From: Alphaproteobacteria bacterium
GTDB taxonomy: Bacteria > Pseudomonadota > Alphaproteobacteria > UBA828
DNA: 33,864 nucleotides
Reading direction: 5' to 3'
NCBI GenBank assembly: GCA_022820945.1
Contig: JAJEEP010000131.1
Span: 1 to 33,864 of the forward strand
Positions 1 through 7,720 of this stretch are shown here, in pieces. The first letter of the stretch is position 1. Every line of letters begins with the position of its first letter. Made by a program: the position numbers and the translations under genes. The notes under the pieces were generated by a model that was not told where the DNA came from, did not search any database, and worked only from the letters and a program-made list of their open reading frames with translations.

Positions 1-175
1 GGCGCCTGACACCCAATCGCGTCTGCAAACCGCCGTCTCAGACACGAGAGCGCCCGACGGCAGCGACAGAACCGCCTTCATCAACACCGCCCGATGCCAT
101 CTCCCTCCTCCAAATCCCCAACACACAAGTTTCGCAGAGGAATCCACCGGGGCGCGGCGGCGAGAACTGGAATTT
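1..175. other. Left-edge region, possible partial minus-strand CDS
   Basis: No recognisable gene. On the minus strand an open frame runs off the left edge from an ATG at 79-81 and reads MKAVLSLPSGALVSE and onward. The frame can be extended upstream to a GTG inside this region. A purine-rich stretch GGAGGAGGGAG lies about 17 nt before the ATG. TbpB-like lipoproteins are often followed by a Slam-type outer-membrane translocator gene, so a downstream gene would be plausible, but nothing in these 27 residues identifies one. Confidence 0.2.
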
Positions 176-1579
176 CTATTCCGGGGAGGCGCTCCTGTTC
201 TGGGTGTTGCGCTGGCAGCGAACCTTGCGCTGACGGCTGGAATCCGCCAGCCACATTTCCGATTCCGCATCCAGCTCCGCCAGCAGCGGCTCGGTGTCGA
301 TGCCCTCGGCAATTCGGGTGAAGTGCTGCATGGCCTCTAACTGCTTCGACTCCGGTTGGCGCAGCGTTCCGAAGATGCCCCGGAGTCGGTCGCGCTCGAA
401 AGTGCCGGCGGCGCCCTGATGGTCGTCTCCGTAGAACGCGCCGTCGAGCGTATCGAGGCCGTCCCTGTGCTGGAACGTTCCATCCACGACGCTCAGATCT
501 TGCCAGGACATGTCACCATGGCCTTCGGTAAAGTTCGTGAAGTCGACATCGAGCGTCACCGTATCGAAGTCGACTTCGATCCGCGCATCGCCACCGACCG
601 GCGTGCCGAGGGTATCCGGATGGGTGTCGTACGCGCGAACGCTCCCGGACCACACTGCGGAGCCACTGACCGGACTACTGCCGGTCGGAGTGCCTTCGAT
701 GTGCAGGGTGTATGAGGAGCCGCCCTCTACGCTGCCGCTAATGTACGCCTTGAACAGCGTCTCGAGGCCCTGCGTTGCCCAGTAGCCCCAATCGTCGAAT
801 GAGTACGCCGTGCGCGCCCCCGAGAAGGTGCCGGGGTAGCGGCCTCCAGAATTGGTGATCTGGTAACTCGCCGATCCTTCGTTGCTGACACTCCCGTTTC
901 TGCTGAGCGCCGCCGCACCTGGCTCGATCTCGATGGCGAACGCATCGGCGGAACGCGTGAGCGAGTTCCGACGGTCGTCATCGTCGTCGCCGTCTCCGTC
1001 TCCGTCGCCATCGCCATCTCCGTCTCCATCCCCGTCGCCGTCTCCGTCACCGTCGCCATCGCCATCTCCGTCGCCATCTCCGTCGCCGTCGCCGTCTCCA
1101 TCCCCGTCGCCGTCCCCGTCTCCATCGCCGTCGCCGTCTCCATCCCCGTCACCGTCCCCGTCGCCGTCTCCGTCACCGTCGCCATCGCCATCGCCGTCAC
1201 CGTCTACATCACCGTCTCCGTCTCCATCACCGTCGCCGTCTCCGTCTCCATCGCCGTCCCCATCCCCGTCGCCGTCCCCGTCCCCGTCGCCATCGCCGTC
1301 ACCGTCCCCATCGCCGTCTCCGTCTCCATCGCCGTCCCCATCCCCGTCGCCGTCTCCGTCCCCGTCGCCATCGCCATCGCCGTCACCGTCTCCATCGCCG
1401 TCGCCGGCTTCTGCAAGCACACTTGCCCCGGATTGAGGGCGCGCATCTTGCCCGTGAAGGACAGCCAACTCTTTGCTGCCGCCGCCGCACGCGTTCAGAA
1501 GGAACGCAACACAGGTGAGAGCTGCGAAGAGTTTCGGATTGGCGAACCGTGGCCATCGCTGCCCCGACCTCGCCACCAT
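176..1579 (-). CDS. Lipoprotein with Gly-Asp repeat linker and TbpB-like C-terminal barrel domain
   Basis: Predicted 467-residue surface or outer-membrane lipoprotein. I chose the ATG at 1577-1579 because it gives a proper type II signal peptide: a basic n-region, a hydrophobic core (LFAALTCVAFLL) and the lipobox LNAC with lipidated Cys31, followed by GGGS. The frame is open upstream to 1774, but that would put about 65 extra residues before the signal. From about residue 59 the mature protein has roughly 144 residues of almost pure Gly-Asp. About 265 residues follow, rich in G, S, T, D and aromatics, ending in a motif of the form DGAFYGDDHQGAAGTF ... GIFGTLR. That motif is typical of the C-terminal eight-stranded barrel of transferrin-binding-protein-B-like and factor-H-binding-like lipoproteins. 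The ligand is unknown. The GD stretch may act as a long acidic, possibly Ca2+-binding, spacer from the membrane (inference). The gene is divergent from a LuxR-type regulator. Confidence 0.7.
   Translation of the reverse strand: MVARSGQRWPRFANPKLFAALTCVAFLLNACGGGSKELAVLHGQDARPQSGASVLAEAGDGDGDGDGDGDGDGDGDGDGDGDGDGDGDGDGDGDGDGDGDGDGDGDGDGDGDGDGDGDGDGDGDVDGDGDGDGDGDGDGDGDGDGDGDGDGDGDGDGDGDGDGDGDGDGDGDGDGDGDGDGDGDGDGDGDGDGDGDGDDDDDRRNSLTRSADAFAIEIEPGAAALSRNGSVSNEGSASYQITNSGGRYPGTFSGARTAYSFDDWGYWATQGLETLFKAYISGSVEGGSSYTLHIEGTPTGSSPVSGSAVWSGSVRAYDTHPDTLGTPVGGDARIEVDFDTVTLDVDFTNFTEGHGDMSWQDLSVVDGTFQHRDGLDTLDGAFYGDDHQGAAGTFERDRLRGIFGTLRQPESKQLEAMQHFTRIAEGIDTEPLLAELDAESEMWLADSSRQRKVRCQRNTQNRSASPE
974..1405 (-). 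repeat. Hexanucleotide (Gly-Asp codon) repeat tract, 432 nt
   Basis: This is an in-frame run of GGN-GAY hexamers on the minus strand, seen on the plus strand as degenerate ccgtcg, ccatcg, ccgtct and ccatcc units. It encodes about 144 residues, ending in five Asp codons at 974-988. One unit near 1205 reads GTA (Val) instead of Gly. Higher-order structure is visible: a block of about 44 nt starting at 1233 recurs exactly at 1311, an offset of 78 nt or 13 hexamers. That suggests growth by segmental duplication or slippage. All changes would keep frame, so length variation rather than on/off switching is expected. Confidence 0.9.
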
Positions 1580-1852
1580 CTCGAGAGTCAGGATCGACAC
1601 GGACCCGAGAAGAGCGCCGAGCCTTGTCGCAGCTCGAATGCGGATTTCCGCGTGCCAGCGGGAGATTTGGAACCACCGGGACGGTACCTGGGAGGGGTCG
1701 TGGCGAAACCGTCGGCTCTCGCGGTGGATGGAAGCTTGCGGGTTCATGACGACCGTTCTCCTCGACCTTGGCAAGACTCAAGTCAAACCGTCTGTTGGAA
1801 CGGCCGCTAGACCGGTTTGTTATAGGGAGAGGCGCCCCGCTTAGGTCCATTG

Positions 1853-1892
1853 CTATATGAACAGGGGCACAGTGGTCTGTTATATGAACTGT
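1853..1892. promoter_or_regulatory. Repeats and imperfect palindrome in the lipoprotein/LuxR divergent region
   Basis: The 1580-2043 interval separates the two divergent starts and has no supported gene. TATATGAAC occurs at 1854-1862 and again at 1881-1889, 27 nt apart. The second copy sits inside an imperfect inverted repeat with arms CACAGT (1869-1874) and ACTGTG (1887-1892). The arms extend outward as GGCACAGT against GGTGCC-containing sequence with a 3-nt mismatch. This is a plausible operator for the adjacent LuxR-type protein, but no binding evidence exists here. Confidence 0.35.
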
Positions 1893-2043
1893 GGTGCCAA
1901 GGGCGTGGCCGTGCATCGCACTCGCTCGGGGCCGTGCTCCAGTGCACCCCTGCCGCGGCAGTGTCGGGTCTAGGACCGCGGGCGGCGAGGATGATCGAGG
2001 GCTCGCAGGCGAAAGTGAGCCGCCACGGAGGAATACCGGTCAA

Positions 2044-2556
2044 ATGCGGGAAACATCGAGAAAGATCATCCAGCGACGATTGCTCGCTTTGGCGGCTCTG
2101 TCGGTGGCCATACTGTTCTTCTTGTATGATCTTATTGTAGATATCGTAATAGACGACGAATTGGGTACGACTCACTTCATCATCGAGTTGATCGTTTTTC
2201 TTGGCGTGACGATGGCACTTCTTCTCGGCGCGCGTGATCTGCGCCGGTTGCGTACACGACTGGACGTTGAGGAGAAACGGAACCGGGCGGTTTCCCAGGG
2301 ACTTGCCGACAGCATCGCCGAGCTGATGGACGAATGGCGCATGACAAACAGCGAGAAGGACGTCGCCTGGCTCATCATCAAGGGATATCGCTTCGCCGAA
2401 ATTGCCGAGGCGCGCGGGGTCAAGGAAAACACAACCCGGCTGCAGGCCACCGCCATCTACGCGAAGGCTGGGGTCAGCGGCCGGGCCGAATTCGTCGCCG
2501 AAATCATTCAATCGTTGCTGCTGCTCCTTCCCGACGCGAAACACGCCTCACGATAG
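2044..2556 (+). CDS. Membrane-anchored LuxR-type helix-turn-helix protein
   Basis: 170 residues from the ATG at 2044, which has a good Shine-Dalgarno (GGAGGA at 2027-2032). The open frame continues upstream, but that stretch is not protein-like. Two hydrophobic helices (about residues 12-32 and 43-63) are followed by a charged, probably coiled linker (about 64-90). The C-terminal domain matches the LuxR/GerE HTH pattern: TNSEKDVAWLIIKGYRFAEIA, then a recognition-helix segment, then IYAKAGVSGRAEFVAEII. There is no receiver or sensor domain, so any signal must reach it through the membrane segments or a partner. The lipoprotein next to it and the metabolic operon starting 105 nt downstream are possible targets (inference). 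The HTH call is firm; the regulon is unknown. Confidence 0.75.
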   Translation: MRETSRKIIQRRLLALAALSVAILFFLYDLIVDIVIDDELGTTHFIIELIVFLGVTMALLLGARDLRRLRTRLDVEEKRNRAVSQGLADSIAELMDEWRMTNSEKDVAWLIIKGYRFAEIAEARGVKENTTRLQATAIYAKAGVSGRAEFVAEIIQSLLLLLPDAKHASR

Positions 2557-2641
2557 AAAGACACCTCACTAAACTCGCCCAGGTGAAGGGGAGAGGGCCG
2601 AGGTGAAGTAGGGGCGCTTGCACCGCTCCGGTATCACGGGT

Positions 2642-2660
2642 ACGAGAATGAGGTTCTCGT
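2642..2660 (+). promoter_or_regulatory. Hairpin presenting the Shine-Dalgarno of the Mo-hydroxylase operon
   Basis: A perfect 7-bp inverted repeat, ACGAGAA (2642-2648) and TTCTCGT (2654-2660), encloses a 5-nt loop TGAGG. GAGG in the loop is the only Shine-Dalgarno-like sequence at correct spacing (8 nt) for the ATG at 2662, and the right arm ends one base before that ATG. It could modulate translation of the operon, or be chance. Confidence 0.45.
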
Positions 2661-2661
2661 G

Positions 2662-3507
2662 ATGCCAGCCTATCTGCGACCCACCGCTCTCGACGACGCG
2701 CTCGCCGCGCTGCACCGCCGCCCGCTCACGGTGCTGGCCGGCGGCACCGACTTCTACCCGGCGCGGGTGGCCGCGCCGCTCAACGACGACGTGCTCGACA
2801 TCACCGCGCTGCAATCGATGCGCACGATCGAGGAGCACGCCGACCACTGGCGCATTCCGGCGCTCGCGACCTGGACCGATCTAGTCAAAGCCGACCTGCC
2901 GCCGTGGTTCGACGGCCTCAAGCTCGCCGCCTGCGAGATCGGCGGCCGGCAGGTACAGAACGCGGGCACCCTCTGCGGCAATTTGTGCAACGCCTCGCCC
3001 GCCGCCGACGGGGTCCCGGTGCTGCTCAGCCTCGATGCCGAGGTGGAGCTCGCCTCGCTGGAACGGCGCGAGACCATGCCGCTCGCCGACTTCATCCGCG
3101 GCAACCGGGAGACCGCGCTCGCGCCCGATCAGCTCATGGTGGCGGTCCGCGTGCCGAAGCCCCGAGCCGGGCGGGCGCGCGGGCACTTCCTCAAGCTGGG
3201 CGCGCGGCGCTACCTGGTTATCTCCATCGTCATGGTCGCCGCGGCGCTGGAGGCAGACTCTGAGGGCCGGGTCGTCCGTGCCGCGGTTTCGGTGGGCGCC
3301 TGCTCGCCGGTCGCGCGCCGCCTGCCGACGCTAGGGCAAGCGCTCGTTGGGCGCCAGTGCGATGCGGCTCTGGGCGATGCCGTGACCGATGAGCACATGG
3401 CGCCGCTCGCGCCGGTGGACGATGCGCGCGGTTCCGCCGCCTATCGCCTCGATGCGGCGCGCACGTTGACCGCGCGCACGCTTGCCGAGCTCGGGAGCAT
3501 GATGTGA
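2662..3507 (+). CDS. Molybdenum hydroxylase FAD-binding subunit (CoxM/XdhB-like)
   Basis: 281 residues from the ATG at 2662; a GTG at 2659 is an alternative start. It is the medium subunit of a xanthine-dehydrogenase-family enzyme, carrying FAD between the Fe-S clusters and the electron acceptor. The family's two FAD motifs are visible: VLAGGTDFYP near residue 33 and the segment NAGTLCGNLCNASPAAD near residue 105. The latter corresponds to the family's TIGGN-ANASP loop. Length is normal for the family (about 280-290). It is the first gene of the operon and overlaps the Fe-S/Mo subunit by 4 nt (GTGA), supporting stoichiometric expression. The substrate cannot be read from this subunit. The neighbours (6-hydroxynicotinate-reductase-like and hydantoinase genes) point to an N-heterocycle rather than CO. 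Confidence 0.9.
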   Translation: MPAYLRPTALDDALAALHRRPLTVLAGGTDFYPARVAAPLNDDVLDITALQSMRTIEEHADHWRIPALATWTDLVKADLPPWFDGLKLAACEIGGRQVQNAGTLCGNLCNASPAADGVPVLLSLDAEVELASLERRETMPLADFIRGNRETALAPDQLMVAVRVPKPRAGRARGHFLKLGARRYLVISIVMVAAALEADSEGRVVRAAVSVGACSPVARRLPTLGQALVGRQCDAALGDAVTDEHMAPLAPVDDARGSAAYRLDAARTLTARTLAELGSMM

Positions 3508-6251
3508 GCGGGGACGGCGCCATCGCCTTCACGGTGAACGGCAAGCCGGTTTCGGTCGCGGCGCCGCCGCTCCGCCGCCTCGCCGACGCGCTCCGGGACA
3601 ATCTGGGACTCACCGGGACCAAGGTGGGATGCAACGCGGGCGACTGCGGCGCCTGCACGGTGCTGCTCGACGGCGCCCAGGTGTGCAGCTGCATGGTGCC
3701 GCTGGCCCAGGCCGCCGGGCGCTCCGTGGAGACCGTGGAGGGGCTCGCCCGGAACGGGAGCCTGAACCGCCTGCAGCGGGCCTTACTGCGCCACGGCGCG
3801 GCACAGTGCGGCGCCTGCACGCCGGGCATGCTGGTCGCCGCGACCGAGCTGCTGCGCGCTTCGCCGCGACCCCGCGCGGCGGAGGTGCTGGACGGCCTCG
3901 GCGGCGTGCTCTGCCGCTGCACCGGTTATCGCAAGATCGTGGCGGCGGTGCTGGACGCCGCAGGCGATGCCCCGCAGCCCCTGTCGACGCCGCCTGCCGG
4001 TGCCGCCGTGGGCGCCCGGCTTGCCAAGCTCGACGGCGTGCCCAAGCTCACCGGGGCGGAGCGCTACGGCGCCGATGCCGTGCCGGCGGAGGCACTCTGG
4101 CTCCGCATCGTTCGCTCGCCCCATGACTCGGCGCGGGTCGTACTCGGCGACATGGCGGCGATCGCCGCCGCCCGTCCCGGACTGGAGCGGATACTCACCG
4201 CCGCCGACGTGCCTTACAACCGCATCGGCATCTATCCCGACCTGCGGGACCAGCCGGTGCTCGCCGAAGGAATCGTGCGCTATCGGGGCGATCCGGTAGT
4301 GGCACTGGTGGGCACGCGCGAGGCGGTTACGGCGGTACACGACGAAGACCTTCCGATCCGCTACGAGCCGCTGCCGCCGGTGCATGGCCTGGACGAGGCC
4401 TGCGCGCCGGGTGCGCCCCAGGTCCACGACGAGACCCCGGGCAACAAGCTCATCGAAGGCGGGGTCGAGCGCGGTGAAGCCCAAGCAGCGCTCGCGGACT
4501 GCGCCGCGACGGCACACGGGCGCTTCGAGACAGCCTTCGTCGAGCACGCCTACATCGAGCCGGAGGCCGGCTGGGCGCGGCGCGTCGGCGAGCGGGTCGA
4601 GCTCTTCGTCTCGACCCAGGCGCCGGTCATGGACCGCGACATGACGGCGGAGGTGCTGGGCCTCGCACCCACGCAGGTGCGGATCGTGCCGAGCGCATGC
4701 GGCGGCGGCTTCGGCGGCAAGCTCGATGTCTCGATTCAGCCGCTCGCGGCGCTTGCCGCCTGGCTCACTGGCGCCCCGGTCGCCTGCGTCTACGAGCGGC
4801 CCGAGAGCATGATGGCGAGCCCCAAGCGCCATCCCTCGACGATCGAGGCGCACTTCGGTTGCGATGCCGAGGGCAGACTCCAAGCAGTGGAGTTCGACGC
4901 GACATTCGATACCGGCGCCTATGCCTCCTGGGGGCCGACGGTGGCGAGCCGTGTGCCGATTCACGCCTCTGGCCCCTACGCCGTGCCCCACGTCGCGGCG
5001 TGCGGCCGGGCCTACTACACCAACGGGCCACCCGCCGGCGCCTTTCGCGGCTTCGGCGTGCCGCAGGCCGCCATCGCCCACGAGGCGCTGATAGACGACC
5101 TCGCGGAGCAGCTTGGAATTGACCGGCTGACGTTCCGCCTGAGGAACGCGATCCGCGCCGGCGACGCCACGGCGACTGGCCAGGTGCTCGAAGCGAGCGC
5201 CGGCCTCGCGCCCTGCCTGGAGGCGCTGGAGCCCCGTTGGCAGCGCGCGCTGGAGGACGCGGCCCGCGCCAACGCCGAGGTCGGCCCGGTGCGGCGCGGC
5301 GTCGGCATCGGCTGCATGTGGTACGGCATCGGCAACACCGCGCTCAGCAACCCGTCTGCCATGCGCATCACCCTCGACCGCGAGGGCCGGCTCGTGCTCT
5401 ACAACGGCGCAGTCGATATCGGCCAGGGCTCGACCACGATCCTCGCCCAGATCTGCGCGGACGCGCTGGGCGTGGCGGCGAACCGGATCGCCCAGGTCAT
5501 TGGCGACACGGACTGGACCGAGGATGCGGGCAAGACCTCCGCTTCGCGCCAGACCTTCGTCTCGGGCAAGGCGGCCGAACTCGCGGGCGCTGCGCTCCGC
5601 GCCGCGATCCTGCGCGAGGCCAATGCCGCCGACGACGCCACGCTCGAATTCGCCGATGCACAGGTGGTGGTCCGCGACAGCGGCCGGCGGGTGGAGATCG
5701 ACCTCGCCCGGCTCAAGGCCGATGCGGCGGGGGTCGTGCTGGAGGGCACGGGCCGCTTCGATCCGCCGACCACGACGCTGGACGTCAGGGGCCAGGGCAA
5801 GCCTTACGCGACCTACGCCTTCGGCACCCAGGTCGCGGTGGTGGACGTGGACACGGAGCTCGGGACCGTGACGCCCGTCCGCATCCATGCCGCCCACGAT
5901 GTCGGCCGCGCCATCAACCCGACCCAAGTGGAAGGCCAGATCGAGGGCGGCATCGCCCAGGGCTTAGGCCTCGCGCTGATGGAGGAATACCTGCCGGGCA
6001 AGACCGAGAACCTGCACGACTACCTGATCCCCACCATCGGCGACGTGCCCGAGATCGAGGTGATCATCGTCGAGGACCCGGAGCCGCTCGGGCCCTTCGG
6101 CGCGAAGGGCGTGGGCGAGCCCGGCCTGGTCCCGACCGCACCGGCCATCCTCGGCGCCATCCGACACGCGACGGGCGTGCGCGTCACGAAGGTCCCGGCG
6201 CTCCCCCACCGGCTGCGCGCGGCGCTCCGCGAGCGGGAGGCCCGACCGTGA
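3504..6251 (+). CDS. Molybdenum hydroxylase, fused [2Fe-2S] and molybdopterin subunits
   Basis: 915 residues starting at a GTG that overlaps the previous stop. The N-terminal ~155 residues are the small Fe-S subunit. Cluster II ligands are C43-x4-C48-x2-C51-x11-C63; cluster I ligands are C102-x2-C105-x31-C137-x-C139, the exact family spacing. From about residue 165 it is a xanthine-oxidase-type molybdopterin subunit, with GGGFGGK, AFRGFGVPQ and, near the C-terminus, GAKGVGEPG, whose Glu is the conserved catalytic base. The CO-dehydrogenase signature VAYRCSFR is absent, so this is a hydroxylase for an aromatic heterocycle, purine or aldehyde. A fused small-large subunit beside a separate FAD subunit is a less common arrangement but occurs in nicotinate- and isoquinoline-type enzymes. 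The context suggests hydroxylation next to a ring nitrogen, making a lactam or pyridone (inference). Confidence 0.9.
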   Translation: MSGDGAIAFTVNGKPVSVAAPPLRRLADALRDNLGLTGTKVGCNAGDCGACTVLLDGAQVCSCMVPLAQAAGRSVETVEGLARNGSLNRLQRALLRHGAAQCGACTPGMLVAATELLRASPRPRAAEVLDGLGGVLCRCTGYRKIVAAVLDAAGDAPQPLSTPPAGAAVGARLAKLDGVPKLTGAERYGADAVPAEALWLRIVRSPHDSARVVLGDMAAIAAARPGLERILTAADVPYNRIGIYPDLRDQPVLAEGIVRYRGDPVVALVGTREAVTAVHDEDLPIRYEPLPPVHGLDEACAPGAPQVHDETPGNKLIEGGVERGEAQAALADCAATAHGRFETAFVEHAYIEPEAGWARRVGERVELFVSTQAPVMDRDMTAEVLGLAPTQVRIVPSACGGGFGGKLDVSIQPLAALAAWLTGAPVACVYERPESMMASPKRHPSTIEAHFGCDAEGRLQAVEFDATFDTGAYASWGPTVASRVPIHASGPYAVPHVAACGRAYYTNGPPAGAFRGFGVPQAAIAHEALIDDLAEQLGIDRLTFRLRNAIRAGDATATGQVLEASAGLAPCLEALEPRWQRALEDAARANAEVGPVRRGVGIGCMWYGIGNTALSNPSAMRITLDREGRLVLYNGAVDIGQGSTTILAQICADALGVAANRIAQVIGDTDWTEDAGKTSASRQTFVSGKAAELAGAALRAAILREANAADDATLEFADAQVVVRDSGRRVEIDLARLKADAAGVVLEGTGRFDPPTTTLDVRGQGKPYATYAFGTQVAVVDVDTELGTVTPVRIHAAHDVGRAINPTQVEGQIEGGIAQGLGLALMEEYLPGKTENLHDYLIPTIGDVPEIEVIIVEDPEPLGPFGAKGVGEPGLVPTAPAILGAIRHATGVRVTKVPALPHRLRAALREREARP

Positions 6252-7720
6252 GCGAGCCCAGGGCCGAGCGCCGGGCCAGGGACGAAGGCTCGATCATCCG
6301 CTGCGACGCCTGCCCGGTGCTGTGTCGGATCCGCGAGGGCAAGGTCGGCGCCTGCGACCGCTACGCCAACGAGGGCGGCACGCTCACCCGCGTGGATCCG
6401 CTGCTGGTCACCGAGCGCGCCGAGACCGTTGTGCCGTTCCTCGACGGCGCGGAGGGCTGGGACGGCGGCATGGTCGCGCAGCCTGAGCGCTTCGTCACCG
6501 GCATCGGCTCCGGCACCACCTACCCCGACTACAAGCCCGCGCCCTTCATCATCGCGAGCGAGGCGGCGGGCGTGGACATGGTGACCGTCGTCTCGGAAGG
6601 CATCTTCAGCTACTGCGGGGTCAAGGTGAAGATCGACACCGACCGCCACGTGGGCCCGGAGCAGGCTTCGGTGCGGGCCGACGGCGAGCCCATCGGCCAC
6701 GTCACCACGGCGGAGTACGGCTCCCAGATGCTCTCCCTTGGCGGCGTGCGCCACTTCACCGGCGGCTCCAAGCGGGAGGGCACGGTCACCTGCAGCACCC
6801 TGCTCGACCTCTGCAACGGCAAGCCGGTGACGCTCACCGTGGACGACGGCGCGGAGCTGGTGATCCAGGCAGGTGCCGCCCCGGTGGTGGACGGCCAGCA
6901 CGAGGAGCGCATGCGGGCCGGCTGCGGCTCGGCCGCCATGGGCATGTTCGCGCGCCAGTGGCACGGCCACGCCGACGAGGTGATCGTCGTCGACGACCAG
7001 ATCACCGGCGTGCTCACCGAGCATCAGGCCGGGCGCTTCCTCGACATGCCGCCCGCCGGCATCCGCATCCGGGGCCGGCGCTCGACGCCGGGGCGCTACT
7101 TCCAGGTGGCGCGCAAGGGGCGCGGCTGGGCCGCCACCGACATCGCCGACCCGCTTGAGATCATCGAGCGCATCGATCCGAAGAAGGCCTGGCCGGGCCT
7201 CCGACTCCACATGGTCTCGACCACCGGCGAGGACGCCGCCTGGTTCGAGCTGGACGAGACGCTGACGCCCCGCCCCGCCCCCATGCCGGCTGAGATCGAG
7301 ACCGTGGTGGACCGCATCGCCGAGAACTGCGAGCCCGCGCTCTGCACCGTGCTCTTCATGGCAGGCGCTGGCGGCTCCTTGCGCGCGGGCGTGACCGAGA
7401 ACCCGGTGCGCCTCACCCGCTCGATCAAGGACGCGCTCACCCGCGTCACCGCCGGCGGCGCGCCGGTGCACGTCTGGCCCGGCGGCGGCATCACCTTCAT
7501 GGTGGACGTGACCAGCATGCCGGCGGACGCCTTCGGCTACGTGCCGACTCCGGCCCTGGTGGCGCCCATCGAGTTCACGCTCAGCCGCGCCGAGTTCGCG
7601 GCGCTCGGCGGCCATGTGGACCGCGTCGTGCCGCTGGAGCAGGCGCTGGACGATGCCGAGCACAGGGCGGAGCCGTGGCCCCCGGCCAATCCCTGGCCGT
7701 TGCGGGAGCGGAAGTCCTGA
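6248..7720 (+). CDS. 6-hydroxynicotinate reductase-like iron-sulfur protein
   Basis: 490 residues from a GTG overlapping the upstream stop (GTGA). The N-terminus has an Fe-S motif C19-x2-C22-x3-C26-x9-C36. The rest is a glycine-rich globular protein that I recognise as the family named after 6-hydroxynicotinate reductase of Eubacterium barkeri. That enzyme reduces 6-hydroxynicotinate to 1,4,5,6-tetrahydro-6-oxonicotinate in reductive nicotinate degradation. The position directly after a Mo hydroxylase fits this order: hydroxylate the ring, then reduce it. The physiological substrate here may be a different hydroxylated N-heterocycle, and the electron donor (probably ferredoxin) is not encoded nearby. 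The family call rests on recognition of the sequence and context, without a database comparison. Confidence 0.7.
   Translation: MSEPRAERRARDEGSIIRCDACPVLCRIREGKVGACDRYANEGGTLTRVDPLLVTERAETVVPFLDGAEGWDGGMVAQPERFVTGIGSGTTYPDYKPAPFIIASEAAGVDMVTVVSEGIFSYCGVKVKIDTDRHVGPEQASVRADGEPIGHVTTAEYGSQMLSLGGVRHFTGGSKREGTVTCSTLLDLCNGKPVTLTVDDGAELVIQAGAAPVVDGQHEERMRAGCGSAAMGMFARQWHGHADEVIVVDDQITGVLTEHQAGRFLDMPPAGIRIRGRRSTPGRYFQVARKGRGWAATDIADPLEIIERIDPKKAWPGLRLHMVSTTGEDAAWFELDETLTPRPAPMPAEIETVVDRIAENCEPALCTVLFMAGAGGSLRAGVTENPVRLTRSIKDALTRVTAGGAPVHVWPGGGITFMVDVTSMPADAFGYVPTPALVAPIEFTLSRAEFAALGGHVDRVVPLEQALDDAEHRAEPWPPANPWPLRERKS

Noticed and set aside
974-1405. Phase-variable on/off switch in the hexamer tract
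   Set aside because: The unit is six bases, so gain or loss keeps the reading frame; only length variation is expected.
882-1436. Plus-strand open frame encoding a long Ser-Pro repeat
   Set aside because: It is the antisense of the Gly-Asp tract; only the minus-strand frame has a signal peptide, lipobox and folded C-terminal domain.
3783-5927. Very long minus-strand open frame inside the Mo hydroxylase gene
   Set aside because: Antisense shadow caused by high GC; no family motifs, while the plus strand has exact Fe-S and molybdopterin motifs.
3504-6251. Aerobic CO dehydrogenase
   Set aside because: The CoxL signature VAYRCSFR is absent; the corresponding region reads GAFRGFG, as in other Mo hydroxylases.
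6020-7663. Long minus-strand open frame opposite the ring reductase gene
   Set aside because: His/Gly/Val-rich composition typical of antisense frames in high-GC DNA, with no recognisable domain.
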